This document shows positions 19,736-28,796 of a DNA stretch of 64,000 bases, piece by piece (positions within the stretch are counted from its first letter, which is position 1; each line of letters begins with the position of its first letter). The stretch spans positions 1-64,000 of the forward strand of contig NZ_QTQP01000023.1 in NCBI RefSeq assembly GCF_003854275.1, read 5' to 3'. Under the pieces are notes generated by a model. The model had not been told where the DNA came from, did not search any database, and saw only the letters and a list, made by a program, of their open reading frames with translations. The position numbers and the translations under genes are program-made. Source of the DNA: Burkholderia sp. Bp8963. GTDB lineage: Bacteria > Pseudomonadota > Gammaproteobacteria > Burkholderiales > Burkholderiaceae.

Positions 19736-20839
19736 TCACCTGCTGGCCAACGCTTTCGCACCTGACGTCGGCAGGACGTCGAAGCGCATCAGCTTGCCGC
19801 CGGTTCCTGCGTCACCCGGTGAGACCGCGACATAGAGGCAATTGCGGGCAGGCACCAGAATGGCCGTCTTGGCCCCCTTGGCCGTCGGCACGCGCGCAAT
19901 TTCTTCGTAATGGTCGCGATCCTTCTGCTGGATCACGCCCAGATAGTCGTCGCCGGCCACGTAAATGCGCTGGTTCTGTTCGTCGAAGATCACTTCGTTC
20001 GTGCGCTGGGGCGCGTCGAACGACGCGATCGTGTTGCCGTTCGCTGCGTCGAGCACCAGCAGCTTGAACGGCTTGCGCGTGCCGACGAACAGGCGCTGAT
20101 GCGCCTCGTCGAAGGCCATCGGCGCATTCAGCTCCGCGCCATGGATCGGCCAGTTCGCCATCACCTGGCGCGTTGCCTTGTCGACGACGGCGAGGGTGCT
20201 CTTGCCGGTCACATTGACGAACAGGCGATGTCCGTGTTGCTCGACCGCCATCGCCTCGGTGAAGTCGGTCTCGAACGTCACGTCGCCAATATGGCTGCTC
20301 GTACGCGGATCGACTTCCGAGACGATCGTCCGCGTCATCTTCGGCTCGGCGTTCTTGCCGCCCGTCACGATGTACAGGTGGCGGCGCGATGGGTCGTAGC
20401 GCATCGAATCCGCACCGGCAGTGAGCGGGATCGAGCCGATGATGCGATAGCTCGCGCCGTCGACGATACGCGTCATCCCGGCGCCGCTGTCGGTGACGAT
20501 CAGGCGGTTCAGGTCCGGCAGGTACAGGATCGCGTGGGGCTGGTCGAAACCCTTGACCGTGCGCAGATGCCTGCCGCTGCCGAGGTCGAACACTTCGAGC
20601 GTCGCGCCGTCTTCGCCGGCAAGGAACAGCCGCCCGCCGGTGACATCGGCCGCGAAGTGGTCGAAATCGCCCTTGTAGTCCGGCAGCGCGGTGCTGCCGA
20701 TCAGCCGCAGCGGCGCGCTCGCGGCGCCGGTGGTATTGGCTGCGGGCGTCGCTGCGCACGCGATGTGCGGCAGCGTCGCGCCCATGACCGCGGCCACGAG
20801 CGCTGTCAGCGACACGAGCGCGGAAAATCGCAAACGCAT
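19736..20839 (-). CDS. Secreted YncE-like beta-propeller protein
   Basis: A 367-aa exported protein: a signal peptide ending IACAATPAA, then repeated propeller blades (FDLGSGRHLRTVKGFDQPHA, LPDLNRLIVTDSG, RLFVNVTGKSTLAVVD, RIYVAGDDYLGVIQ). Such YVTN/YncE propellers are periplasmic binding or scaffold proteins. GAGGAG lies seven bases before the ATG at 20839. It is the last gene of a minus-strand run of exported proteins (24697 to 19736) and probably belongs with them. The ligand is unknown. Confidence 0.75.
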   Translation of the reverse strand: MRLRFSALVSLTALVAAVMGATLPHIACAATPAANTTGAASAPLRLIGSTALPDYKGDFDHFAADVTGGRLFLAGEDGATLEVFDLGSGRHLRTVKGFDQPHAILYLPDLNRLIVTDSGAGMTRIVDGASYRIIGSIPLTAGADSMRYDPSRRHLYIVTGGKNAEPKMTRTIVSEVDPRTSSHIGDVTFETDFTEAMAVEQHGHRLFVNVTGKSTLAVVDKATRQVMANWPIHGAELNAPMAFDEAHQRLFVGTRKPFKLLVLDAANGNTIASFDAPQRTNEVIFDEQNQRIYVAGDDYLGVIQQKDRDHYEEIARVPTAKGAKTAILVPARNCLYVAVSPGDAGTGGKLMRFDVLPTSGAKALASR

Positions 20840-20933
20840 GGTCAGACTCCTCAATGTGGTTGGCTCGATGAAACAGGCCGCTTCTCCGGCGCGCCGGAGC
20901 GGCGGCATGGCAAGCGCGGCGGGCCGTGACCGG

Positions 20934-21479
20934 CTACTTCGCCGGCTCGAACAGTGCGCCGTAGTTCGGGATCTGCTTCTGCAGCGCATCGCGCAGGCGC
21001 GTCGACGCGAGGAAGAACGCAGTTTCGCCCTTGGCGTTGGCGCCGTCGTTCTTGTATGCGAGGACGATCTCGCCAACATTCTCGCCACTCGCGTCGCGCA
21101 GCGGCAGCATCATCACGAACTTCTTGACCGTGTCGTTGGGCCGGTGCCAGCGCGGGTCGACGATCGTGATGCCTTTCTTCGAGATGTCGATGTCGTCCGG
21201 ATCGTCAGCATTGCCGATGCGGTCGAGGTAGGAGCCGGCGAACATCGTGTAGGCATCCTGCATGCCTGGGGGAACGCCGTGGAGGGTCACGCTGAGCAGT
21301 TCGGGATGCTGTTTCATGATCTGCTCGGACAGTTTCTGTGCGTAGATCTTCGTGCTCGGCGGCGTCCAGTTCTTCGCGTGCGGTTCCGGCGCGGCGGTGG
21401 CCGCGTCGGCCGCAGGCAGCGCAGAGACCGTCAGGACGCCGAGCGTCGCTGCGAGCAGGGTCTTGGTCAGGGTCTTCAT
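20934..21479 (-). CDS. Secreted single-domain protein of the RIG/DPDD family (long form)
   Basis: A 181-aa protein with a signal peptide (ending SALPAADAATA) and one copy of a domain found four times in this window. The domain runs from YAQKLSEQIMKQHPELL through a central DRIGNADDPDD to FVMMLPLRDASGENVGEIVL and a helical end (STRLRDALQKQI, LFEPAK). The LPL-D-x-G-x-x-G pattern is reminiscent of Cache/PAS-like sensor folds, but I do not recognise a named family. GAGGAG precedes the ATG. A candidate operator lies about 90 bp upstream. Function unknown; periplasmic ligand binding is a guess. Confidence 0.7.
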   Translation of the reverse strand: MKTLTKTLLAATLGVLTVSALPAADAATAAPEPHAKNWTPPSTKIYAQKLSEQIMKQHPELLSVTLHGVPPGMQDAYTMFAGSYLDRIGNADDPDDIDISKKGITIVDPRWHRPNDTVKKFVMMLPLRDASGENVGEIVLAYKNDGANAKGETAFFLASTRLRDALQKQIPNYGALFEPAK

Positions 21480-21544
21480 GTGTCTCCTCTCATTGCCCGA
21501 TGGGCGTCATTGAAGCAGGTGCGAGTCGAGTGTAGGCTCGCGAC

Positions 21545-21582
21545 CTTGAACGAGCGTTAACGCGGGCTGAATGCAAATTCAG
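21545..21582 (-). promoter_or_regulatory. Candidate response-regulator site
   Basis: CTGAA-N6-TTCAG at 21567-21582 lies in 7-base arms. On the minus strand, half sites at 21567-21571 (TTCAG), 21556-21560 (TTAAC) and 21545-21549 are spaced 11 bp and point to the gene starting at 21479. The same pattern occurs at four other promoters of the locus. Confidence 0.55.
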
Positions 21583-21623
21583 CCTGTAATGAGGTGGCCG
21601 TCACGATCACGACTGCCGTACGA

Positions 21624-22724
21624 TCAATCCGCCTGATCGAGTTTGGCGAGCTCTTCCTTGACGACAGCCGGGGTCAGCGGGATATAGACACCTTCCTTCG
21701 CGACGACGTCCTGCCCCTGGCGGCTCAACACCAGCTTCAGGAACTCCTTGACCTTCGGTTGCAGCGGCTCGCCGGGCTTCTTGTTGACGAAGATGTACAC
21801 GTAGCGTGAGAGCGGATACTTGTGCGTGTACACGTTCTGCAGCGTGGGCGCGAGGTACGGACCGCCTTCGCTGGCGGCCAGCGGCACGACCTTCACGTTG
21901 GGCGTCACGTTGGCGAGCAGCGCATACGTGAGCCCGCCCGGATGCGTCGCCATGTCCTCGGCGGCCACCGTGAACGCATGCGTGAAGCCCTTGCCCTTCA
22001 CGAACTGGATGTTGTCCTTGTACTCGCCGCCTTCGAGCAGGTTCAGCTTGAGGAAGTATTCGATGCCGTTGACCGGCTTCAGGCCATAGAGGTGAATCGG
22101 GCGGTCGGCCCACTCGCCGCCGAGCCCAAGATCGCCCCACGTGCTGATATCGGCATGGCCGCGATTGCGCGTCTTTGAATAGATCGCGTCGAGCTGGGCC
22201 ATCGTCAGCCCCTTGATCGGATTGTCCTTGTCGACCAGCACGACCGATGTCGCGGTCTTGCCGAGCGAGCCGACACTGCCGGTCGCGACGCGAATCGTAA
22301 GCGGCTTGTAGCCGAACTTGTCGACAAACGCCTTCTCCTCGGCCGGCAGCAGTTCACGCCCGACGGGTGCCAGGTCTGCGGTGCCGTTGGTCAGCGCCGG
22401 GCCGCCGGAGCCTGATGCCTTGGCCTCCATGGTGACGCTCAGGTGCGGGTAGGCCTTGCGATACATCTTGATCCATCCGAGCGTGATCTCGTCCATCACG
22501 TCCGCGCCGACGACGCGCAACTCCTCCTCAGGCACCGACTCGACTTCGCCCGGACGCCAGCCCGGAATCGACGGGTCGACCTTGAGGTGATGCTCGACCG
22601 CCGCGTACTTCAACGCGAATGCCGGCGGCGACGTCAGCGCGCCCAGCGCCGCGATGCCTACCACCGCCGCGACCGATGCCGCCGCGGACCAGCGCAACTC
22701 GCCAATCTTCCGGGTCTGTTTCAT
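21624..22724 (-). CDS. PstS-like periplasmic substrate-binding protein
   Basis: A 366-aa exported protein with the two-lobed PBP fold of the PstS/SphX class: LRVVGADVMDEITLGWIKMY at the start of the mature lobe, SGSGGPALTNGTADLAPVGR, then ISTWGDLGLGGEWADRP, and a C-terminal YPLSRYVYIFVNK. PstS proteins normally bind phosphate and feed PstCAB, but no pstCAB genes are present here. AGGAG lies upstream of the ATG. It is paralogous to the products at 23501 and 25037. The true ligand could be another oxyanion or a phosphorylated compound. Confidence 0.8.
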   Translation of the reverse strand: MKQTRKIGELRWSAAASVAAVVGIAALGALTSPPAFALKYAAVEHHLKVDPSIPGWRPGEVESVPEEELRVVGADVMDEITLGWIKMYRKAYPHLSVTMEAKASGSGGPALTNGTADLAPVGRELLPAEEKAFVDKFGYKPLTIRVATGSVGSLGKTATSVVLVDKDNPIKGLTMAQLDAIYSKTRNRGHADISTWGDLGLGGEWADRPIHLYGLKPVNGIEYFLKLNLLEGGEYKDNIQFVKGKGFTHAFTVAAEDMATHPGGLTYALLANVTPNVKVVPLAASEGGPYLAPTLQNVYTHKYPLSRYVYIFVNKKPGEPLQPKVKEFLKLVLSRQGQDVVAKEGVYIPLTPAVVKEELAKLDQAD

Positions 22725-22888
22725 GTGCGTCTCCTGATTGAAGATGTACTCGTAGGTTCGCCCTCGGCGGGGCGATGGGTTGCGTGCAGCGTATCGGGGT
22801 GTGTCGGCCCGGTTGGCAGTGCAGCGGCGGGGCCGGCGCCTGTCAGGCTGGACGAGGCTTCTGCCTTGTAATGATGATGGGCCGTGAA

Positions 22889-22928
22889 GTTAAACCGGAC
22901 CTTAAGCGTTCCTTAACGGATTTTCAGG
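22889..22928. promoter_or_regulatory. Candidate response-regulator site (CTTAAG repeats)
   Basis: CTTAAG at 22901 and CTTAAC at 22912 are spaced 11 bp, with TTCAGG at 22923 and TTAAA near 22890. The arrangement CTTAAG-N5-CTTAA resembles PmrA/QseB-type boxes. It lies about 180 bp upstream of the PstS-like gene starting at 22724. Confidence 0.5.
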
Positions 22929-22941
22929 CGACCGAGGCTGG

Positions 22942-23406
22942 TCAGCGCGTCGATTGAAACAGCGCGGCCAGCGATGGCGTGCGTCCCGCCAGCTCGTCGC
23001 GCACGCGCTCGGCCTGGCGCACGATCACCGCACGATCGATGTCCGGCGCGTAACGGAACGTCGAGCCGATCACGCCGATCGTCTTGCCCCCGGCGTCGTG
23101 CATCGGCAACTCGACCGACAGGTCCCCGGTTTTCGTCTGCTCGACGCGGGGCTGGCCGCTGTCGAGCACGGCGAGATCGTCGGCATCGGCCCGCTTGCCG
23201 ATCCGGCCGATGTTCGACGCGATGATCACGTTGTCGGGTTCCGTCGGTGGGGTGACGTGCAGCGCGAGAATCGTCAGCTCGGGGTGCGCGGCCAGCGTGG
23301 TGTCGACGAGTTGCTGCGCATAGGGCGCGGCGATCGTGGCGGCGTACGCCGTCGCGGCCGACGCGAGCGCGAGCGCCGCCGTGACGGCCCGGATGGGTCG
23401 GTGCAT
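22942..23406 (-). CDS. Secreted single-domain protein of the RIG/DPDD family (short form)
   Basis: A 154-aa protein consisting of a signal peptide (ending TAYAATIAA) and one domain: YAQQLVDTTLAAHPELTIL, ALHVTPP, IIASNIGRIGKRADADD, SVELPMHDAGGKTIGVIG and the final helix RDELAGRTPSLAALFQ. The closest relative in the window is the second N-terminal copy in the TonB receptor at 35274, sharing IIASNIGRIGK-ADADD. GGAGG precedes the ATG. It sits between two PstS-like genes. No catalytic motif is evident; a periplasmic sensor or carrier role is possible. Confidence 0.75.
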   Translation of the reverse strand: MHRPIRAVTAALALASAATAYAATIAAPYAQQLVDTTLAAHPELTILALHVTPPTEPDNVIIASNIGRIGKRADADDLAVLDSGQPRVEQTKTGDLSVELPMHDAGGKTIGVIGSTFRYAPDIDRAVIVRQAERVRDELAGRTPSLAALFQSTR

Positions 23407-23500
23407 GGGGAGACCTCCTGGAGGCGCCGCCGCCCGGCGCGAATGTGAGGGGCGGGCTGGCGGCGCCGGGTTGGCGAGGTGGGGCGCGGTTGACGCGTGC

Positions 23501-24697
23501 TCAGTTGGACAGCATCGCGCGCGAGCTTTCCGCCTGCTGCGCGCGCAGCGGCACGTACATCGCGTGATCGATCACCGCTTGCTGCCCCTGCTTGCTCAGC
23601 ACGTAGCGCAGGAACTCGGCGATGGCCGGTTCGAGCGGCTTGCCGGGCGCCTTGTTGGTGTTGAAGTAGATCAGCCTGCTCAGCGGATAGGTCGCGAGCG
23701 CGACGTTTTCGTAGGTCGGCGCGACATACGGGCCATTGTCCGAGGCCGCGAGCGGCAGCATCTTCACGGGCGCGTCGATATAGGCGATGCCCGAGAAGCC
23801 GATGCCGTAGCGATCGTCGGCCACGTCCTTCGCGAGCGGGAACACGAGCTTGTCGTAGTGGATGTCGTCGCGCCACTCGCCACGTTGGCCGTTGGCGCTC
23901 AGCACGCGTTGTCGGACGAACTCCTCGAAGCCGTTCCACGGCTTGATGGCGTAGACATGCACGGGCTTGTCGGCCCATTCCCCGGTGAGACCGAGGTCAC
24001 CCCATGTCTTGATGGGTTTGCCGCCGCGCAGATGCGTGCGCGAGTAGAGCGCGTCGATCTGCTCGTAGCTCAGCTTCTCCAGCGGATTGTCCTTGTTGAC
24101 GAAGAAGCCGATCGCGTCCAGGAAGCCGAAGTGCCGGTACGAGCCGCCGGAAATCGGCACACTGAGCGGGCCGTAGCCGAACCGGGTCTTGAAGTCGGTG
24201 ACGTCGTCTGGCTTGAGCTCGCGCGAGACGAACACGAAGTCGAGGTTCTGCTTGACCAGCTCCTTCGCGCCGAGGCTGCCCGCGTACGGCGGGGCAATGC
24301 GAATGTCGACGTTCGGGTAATACTGCTTGAAGCCTTCGATCCAGCGGTTGACGAGCGACGGCAGCACGTCGGACGCCGCGCCCTTGAACGTGCCGGCGAG
24401 CTTGATGTCGGTGCGGGGGCGATAGTCGGGCAGCGCAGCGTCGATGCGTGGCTGGAGGACTTCCGGTTCGACCAGCGCACGGCCGACCTTCATCCCTTCA
24501 TCGGCTTGCTCCTTGGTTTGCGGCGCCACCGTCTTCAGCGCGGGTACGACCCACTCGACCATCGGCGTCGATGGCGTGTCGGCGGCCGAGGCGCCGAGCG
24601 CCCACGCCGATGCGACCGACGCAGCGATGACCAGGCGCGGCAGGCGACGATGCGGCTGGCGCCGGCTCGTTGCGCAACGGGGTTCGATTCGATTCAC
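23501..24697 (-). CDS. PstS-like periplasmic substrate-binding protein
   Basis: A 398-aa PstS-class protein. An exceptionally basic N-terminus precedes the signal helix (LVIAASVASAWALGASAADT). Mature features are LAGTFKGAASDVLPSLVNRW, the loop AGSLGAKELVKQNLDFVFVSR, IKTWGDLGLTGEWADKPVHVY, and YPLSRLIYFNTNKAPG. The GTG at 24697 is preferred because AAAGGAGGAG lies seven bases upstream. It is divergent from the tandem PstS-like gene at 25037 across a region with two phased operator sets. The ligand is not deducible; no pst transporter genes are nearby. Confidence 0.8.
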   Translation of the reverse strand: MNRIEPRCATSRRQPHRRLPRLVIAASVASAWALGASAADTPSTPMVEWVVPALKTVAPQTKEQADEGMKVGRALVEPEVLQPRIDAALPDYRPRTDIKLAGTFKGAASDVLPSLVNRWIEGFKQYYPNVDIRIAPPYAGSLGAKELVKQNLDFVFVSRELKPDDVTDFKTRFGYGPLSVPISGGSYRHFGFLDAIGFFVNKDNPLEKLSYEQIDALYSRTHLRGGKPIKTWGDLGLTGEWADKPVHVYAIKPWNGFEEFVRQRVLSANGQRGEWRDDIHYDKLVFPLAKDVADDRYGIGFSGIAYIDAPVKMLPLAASDNGPYVAPTYENVALATYPLSRLIYFNTNKAPGKPLEPAIAEFLRYVLSKQGQQAVIDHAMYVPLRAQQAESSRAMLSN

Positions 24698-24834
24698 GAG
24701 ATGTCTCCTCCTTTGTTCAAAGCGTGCGTGATGCCGCTGTTGTTTCATTGTGAGGCAGCCGCCGCGAAATGTTGAAGCGCCCCGGTTGAAGCGGCGCGGC
24801 ACTCATGCCATGTGCCGAACGATAGCGGCGCCGG

Positions 24835-24927
24835 ATGAACGCAATCTGAAGACATCCTGAAAATGCGTTCATGGAACGCCCGATTGAGCCTGAACGAATT
24901 TTCAGCATCGGTTCAGGTTCGCTTCAG
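24835..24927. promoter_or_regulatory. Divergent double operator with 11-bp phased half sites
   Basis: Pointing left, ATGAA/CTGAA half sites lie at 24835, 24846 and 24857. Pointing right, TTCAG lies at 24901, 24912 and 24923. All steps are exactly 11 bp. Two CTGAA-N6-TTCA dyads (24857 and 24890) are 33 bp apart. The 339-bp gap 24698-25036 contains no gene. The arrangement suits an OmpR-family regulator binding on one DNA face for both divergent genes. Confidence 0.65.
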
Positions 24928-25036
24928 CGTGCGGCCGTACCGTGGCGACAGCTTCTCCGGGCGCGATGGCGGGGCGGCGTTCCTGACCGGAAGCCGGGCC
25001 GCCGCGCGCCATCTTCCACTCCGGCAGGAGACCCCC

Positions 25037-26653
25037 GTGCCCGTTTTCAATTTGTCATGGCGGCGCGCCTCGTCGTCGCTGCTGCCCCCGTCGCTGCTGC
25101 TCCCGTCGCCGCGGCTCCCGTCCTGTTCGCCCCGGCCGTCGCGTGTGCAGGATCCTTGCGCACCGTCAGCGCTCTTGCGCCGCGCCGGATCCGGCCTGGC
25201 GCTTGCTGTCTGCCTGGCGTTCCTGGCGCCGTGCGCCGCGCGCGCGGCCGATCCCGAAGCAGGGTTGCCGGCCTACCAGACCCAGCCGAACCTGAGCGGA
25301 ACGCTCAGCAGCGTCGGGGATGACGCGATGGGGCCGCTGCTCGACGCGTGGCTGGCCGGCTTCGAGCGACGCCAGCCCGGGATCCGCAAAGGCCCTCACT
25401 GGTGGCACGCGGGCAGTGCGACCGCGTTCGGTGCGCTGATGTTCGGCGACGCCGATGTCGCGCCGCTCGCGCGCGAGCCGTTGCCGACCGAGCTGCAGCC
25501 GTACGCGCACCAGTTCGCCGGCGACATGATGAAGTCGCCGTTGCTCGTGCGCGTCGCGGATCTCGACGGGCATGCGGCCTATCTCGCCGTGAACCGGCGG
25601 CCCGGCGCGCCGCTGCCGCCCAAGGTCAAGGCGTTCCTGACGTTCACTCTGAGCGACGCGGGCCAGGCGATCGTCGCGAGCCAGGCGCGCTTCACGCCGC
25701 TCGCCGCGGCCGACGCCGCGCGCGAGCGTGCGAAGCTCGATGGCTTCCTGCCGCCGCTCGATGCGCAGCTTGCCCCCTATCGTGCGGTGACGAACCTGCG
25801 CGGCGCGATCAACAGCGTCGGCAGCGACGGGATGAAATCGCTGATGGATACGTGGATCGACGGCTTCACGCGCGTGCAACCGGGCGTGCGCAAGGGCGAC
25901 CGGTGGGAGCATCTCGGCACGCTGAACGGGTTTCATGCGCTGCTCGCGGGCGACACGGGGATGGCGCCGATGGGCCGCGAACTCTGGCCGGACGAGCGCG
26001 CCGATTACGCGCGGATTCGCCACGACGCGGCGCCGCTCGAGATCCGCGTCGCGCGTGGCGGCTTCGACACGCCGCAACGGACCACCGCGCAGGCGATCTT
26101 CGTGCATCCGGACAATCCGCTGAACGGCATCACGTTGCCGCAGCTTGCGTCGATCCTGCAGCAGCACCCCGGCATCACGCGATGGGGCCAGCTGGGCCTG
26201 ACCGGTGCGTGGGCCGACCGGCCGATCTCGATCTACATCCCGCCGCACACCGCGCCGAACGCGATGTCGATGCAGGTCATGGTGCTGGCGAGTGGGGCCT
26301 GGAACGCCGCGGTGCACGAGGGATCGATCGACGCGACGGCGCGCGCGATCGCCGCGGACCCGGGCGCGATCGGCTTCGGCGGACTCGAGGAAGGTGGCCC
26401 CGGACTCAAGACGCTCGCGGTCGCGCGTGGCGCGGGCGAGCCGTTCCAGGCACTCGATGCGCAGAGCGCGGCGAGCGGCCGCTACCCGCTCACGCGCTAT
26501 ATGTACATCCGCCTGAACCGTCCGCTGACGCCGCAGGAAAAAGCGTTCCTGCGCTATGTGCTGAGCCGCGACGGCCAGGAGCCCGTGCGCTATTCGGCGT
26601 ACTTCCCGCTGAGCGCGAAAGAGACGCGCGAAGAGCTGACGAAGCTCAGGTAG
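25037..26653 (+). CDS. Tandem PstS-like protein with a shortened first domain
   Basis: A 538-aa exported protein (signal helix LALAVCLAFLAPCAARAADP) with two PstS-like units. The first starts LSGTLSSVGDDAMGPLLDAW but passes almost directly to the C-terminal lobe-1 strands (YLAVNRRPGAPLPPKVKAFL), lacking most of the second lobe. The second starts LRGAINSVGSDGMKSLMDTW and is complete (ITRWGQLGLTGAWADRPIS, then YPLTRYMYIRLNRP). GTG 25037 follows AGGAGA and is preferred over the upstream frame opening at 24863. It is divergent from the single-unit paralog at 24697. A changed or bivalent binding mode is possible. Confidence 0.75.
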   Translation: MPVFNLSWRRASSSLLPPSLLLPSPRLPSCSPRPSRVQDPCAPSALLRRAGSGLALAVCLAFLAPCAARAADPEAGLPAYQTQPNLSGTLSSVGDDAMGPLLDAWLAGFERRQPGIRKGPHWWHAGSATAFGALMFGDADVAPLAREPLPTELQPYAHQFAGDMMKSPLLVRVADLDGHAAYLAVNRRPGAPLPPKVKAFLTFTLSDAGQAIVASQARFTPLAAADAARERAKLDGFLPPLDAQLAPYRAVTNLRGAINSVGSDGMKSLMDTWIDGFTRVQPGVRKGDRWEHLGTLNGFHALLAGDTGMAPMGRELWPDERADYARIRHDAAPLEIRVARGGFDTPQRTTAQAIFVHPDNPLNGITLPQLASILQQHPGITRWGQLGLTGAWADRPISIYIPPHTAPNAMSMQVMVLASGAWNAAVHEGSIDATARAIAADPGAIGFGGLEEGGPGLKTLAVARGAGEPFQALDAQSAASGRYPLTRYMYIRLNRPLTPQEKAFLRYVLSRDGQEPVRYSAYFPLSAKETREELTKLR

Positions 26654-26703
26654 CAAGCGATGGGATCGCGATCCGGCGCGCACCGACGCACGGCCGCGCA
26701 TCC

Positions 26704-26742
26704 CTGAACGGACATTCATATTGCGTTCAGCCTGATTTTAAG
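26704..26742 (+). promoter_or_regulatory. Candidate response-regulator site before the ABC transporter genes
   Basis: CTGAA-N6-TTCAT at 26704-26719, with TTCAT at 26715, TTCAG at 26726 and a TTTAAGG at about 26737, again at 11-bp steps. It lies about 120 bp upstream of the binding-protein gene at 26860. Confidence 0.55.
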
Positions 26743-26859
26743 GTCGCCCCGTATAACTGAAACCGTTCCGTGAGCCGATGCGTCCCGACGCGCGGCACGG
26801 CGCGAACGCCACATGGAAGGCAATACGCCATACCTGACGAAACCGGAGGAGAACATCCC

Positions 26860-27867
26860 ATGAAACACACTGTCCTGCGCATCGCTGCCGGCGCGCTGGT
26901 GCTCGGCACCCTGGTGCCGGCCGCGAATGCCGCCGAGAAGCTCACCCTGATGGTCGGCGGCATGGAAAAGCAGATCTACCTGCCGGCCAAGCTCGCCGAG
27001 CGGCTCGGCTATTTCAAGGAGCAGGGCCTCGACGTCGAGCTGATCAACGAGGCGGCGGGCGTCGATGCCGAGAACGAACTGGTCGCCGGCACGGTGCAGG
27101 GCGTCGTCGGCTTCTACGACCACACGATCGATCTGCAGGCGAAAGGCAAGTACATCGAGTCCGTCGTGCAGTTCAGCCACACGCCCGGCGAAGTCGAGCT
27201 GATCTCGTCGAAGGTTGCCGGCAAGGTCAAGTCGCCGGCCGACTTCCGTGGCCTGACGCTGGGCGTCACCGGTCTCGGCTCGTCGACCAACTTCCTCACC
27301 CAGTACCTTGGCGTGTCGCACGGCGTGAAGACGTCGGAGATGACATCGCTGCCCGTCGGCGCCGGCAACACGTTCATCGCCGCGATCAAGCAGGGCAAGA
27401 TCGACGGCGGCATGACGACCGAGCCGACGGTGTCGCGCCTCGTGAACACCGGCGACGCGAAGGTGCTGGTCGACCTGCGCTCGCCCGAGAGCACGCAGAA
27501 GTGGCTCGGCGGCATGTACCCGGCCGCCAGCCTGTACATGCAGAACGACTGGGTGCAGTCGCACAAGGCGACCGTGCAGAAGCTCGCGAACGCGTTCGTC
27601 AAGACGCTGCGCTACATCGACACGCACAGCGCGGAGGAAATCACCGCGCAGATGCCGGCCGACTACTACGCGGGCGACCGCGCGATGTACACGAAGGCGC
27701 TGGCCAACGGCAAGGTGATGTTCATCCCGGACGGCCGCATGCCGGAATCGGGCCCGCCCACCGTGTTGAAAGTGCTCGGGTCGTTCGACAAGGCGGTGAT
27801 GGGTCGCAAGATCGATCTGTCGAAGACCTTCACGACCGAATTCATCAACGCCGTGCAGATCAAGTAG
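26860..27867 (+). CDS. NrtA/SsuA-type ABC transporter substrate-binding protein
   Basis: A 335-aa exported binding protein (signal peptide ending VPAANAAEK) of the nitrate/sulfonate/taurine and pyrimidine-precursor class: LMVGGMEKQIYLPAKLAERLGYF, then GVVGFYDHTIDLQAKGK and LGVTGLGSSTNFLTQYL. GGAGGAGA precedes the ATG. It is followed by its ATPase and permease in the same direction. A paralog (39049) shares the C-terminal pattern FVKTL-YI-TH and DGRMP. The ligand is probably a small organic molecule or anion; the class is too broad to name it. Confidence 0.85.
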   Translation: MKHTVLRIAAGALVLGTLVPAANAAEKLTLMVGGMEKQIYLPAKLAERLGYFKEQGLDVELINEAAGVDAENELVAGTVQGVVGFYDHTIDLQAKGKYIESVVQFSHTPGEVELISSKVAGKVKSPADFRGLTLGVTGLGSSTNFLTQYLGVSHGVKTSEMTSLPVGAGNTFIAAIKQGKIDGGMTTEPTVSRLVNTGDAKVLVDLRSPESTQKWLGGMYPAASLYMQNDWVQSHKATVQKLANAFVKTLRYIDTHSAEEITAQMPADYYAGDRAMYTKALANGKVMFIPDGRMPESGPPTVLKVLGSFDKAVMGRKIDLSKTFTTEFINAVQIK

Positions 27868-27947
27868 CCGCGTTCGCCGCGACGGTCCGGCAGCGGGCCG
27901 TCGCGCACGCTTCGTCGATTTCAATCTGCTCCCATAGGTGGTAACCA

Positions 27948-28769
27948 ATGACAGCTCCCCAGGCAATCGCGCAGCATCCCGTCGCCGCATCGAACGATGT
28001 TCCGGCGATCGAGCTCGACCGCGTCAGCCGCCGCTTCGTCAGTCCGGAAGGCAAGGCGATCATGGCGCTGCAGAACTTCAGCATGAGCGTCGGCAAGGGC
28101 GAGTTCTGCGCCGTCGTCGGCCCGACGGGCTGCGGCAAATCCACCACGCTCAGCCTGATCACGGGGCTCGCCGCGCCGAGCGCCGGCACGGTCAGGATCT
28201 GGGGCGAGCCCGTCACCGGCATCGATCGCCGCATCGGCTTCGTGTTCCAGTCGGACGCGGTGTTTCCGTGGAAGAACGTGCTCGACAACGTCGCGGCTGG
28301 CCCGCTGTACCGCGGCGAGAACAAGGCGCAGGCGTACGAGCGCGCGATGGAATGGATTCGCCGCGTCGGTCTCGCGCGCTTCGAGCGCCACTATCCGCAC
28401 CAGCTGTCCGGCGGCATGCGCAAGCGCGTGGCGCTGGCCCAGACCTTCATCAACGAACCCGAGATCCTGCTGATGGACGAGCCCTTCTCGGCGCTCGACG
28501 TGCAGACGCGCACGCTGATGCAGGACGAGCTGCTGCATCTGTGGAGCGTGAACGGCGCATCGGTCGTGTTCGTCACGCACGATATCGAAGAGGCGATCGC
28601 GCTCGCGGACAAGGTGTTCGTGCTGACCTCGGGCCCGGCGACCGTCAAGACGTCGTACGAAATCGACCTGCCGCGTCCGCGCGACGTCGCGGAATCGCGC
28701 TATTCCCCCCGCTTTATCGAACTGTCGCGGCAGATCTGGAACGATCTGCGCGACGAAGTTCACATCTGA
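27948..28769 (+). CDS. ABC transporter ATP-binding protein (NrtD/SsuB/TauB type)
   Basis: A 273-aa ATPase with Walker A (GPTGCGKST), the signature LSGGMRKR, Walker B (ILLMDEPFSALD), and the switch His in VFVTHDIEEA. It energises the permease encoded next (28797) for the ligand delivered by the binding protein at 26860. The gaps are short (80 and 27 bp), so the three genes are likely one operon. Confidence 0.92.
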   Translation: MTAPQAIAQHPVAASNDVPAIELDRVSRRFVSPEGKAIMALQNFSMSVGKGEFCAVVGPTGCGKSTTLSLITGLAAPSAGTVRIWGEPVTGIDRRIGFVFQSDAVFPWKNVLDNVAAGPLYRGENKAQAYERAMEWIRRVGLARFERHYPHQLSGGMRKRVALAQTFINEPEILLMDEPFSALDVQTRTLMQDELLHLWSVNGASVVFVTHDIEEAIALADKVFVLTSGPATVKTSYEIDLPRPRDVAESRYSPRFIELSRQIWNDLRDEVHI

Positions 28770-28796
28770 GCGCCCGCGGGCGCGTTGAGGAACAGC

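Noticed and set aside
22889..22928. True PmrA/QseB box as a firm assignment
   Set aside because: The CTTAAG-N5-CTTAA pattern fits, but the local regulator cannot be assigned to that subfamily from sequence alone, and the other sites read TTCAG.
21624..26653. A phosphate (pst) uptake operon
   Set aside because: PstS-like proteins are present, but pstC, pstA, pstB and phoU are not. The only ABC transporter nearby is of the NrtA/SsuA class.
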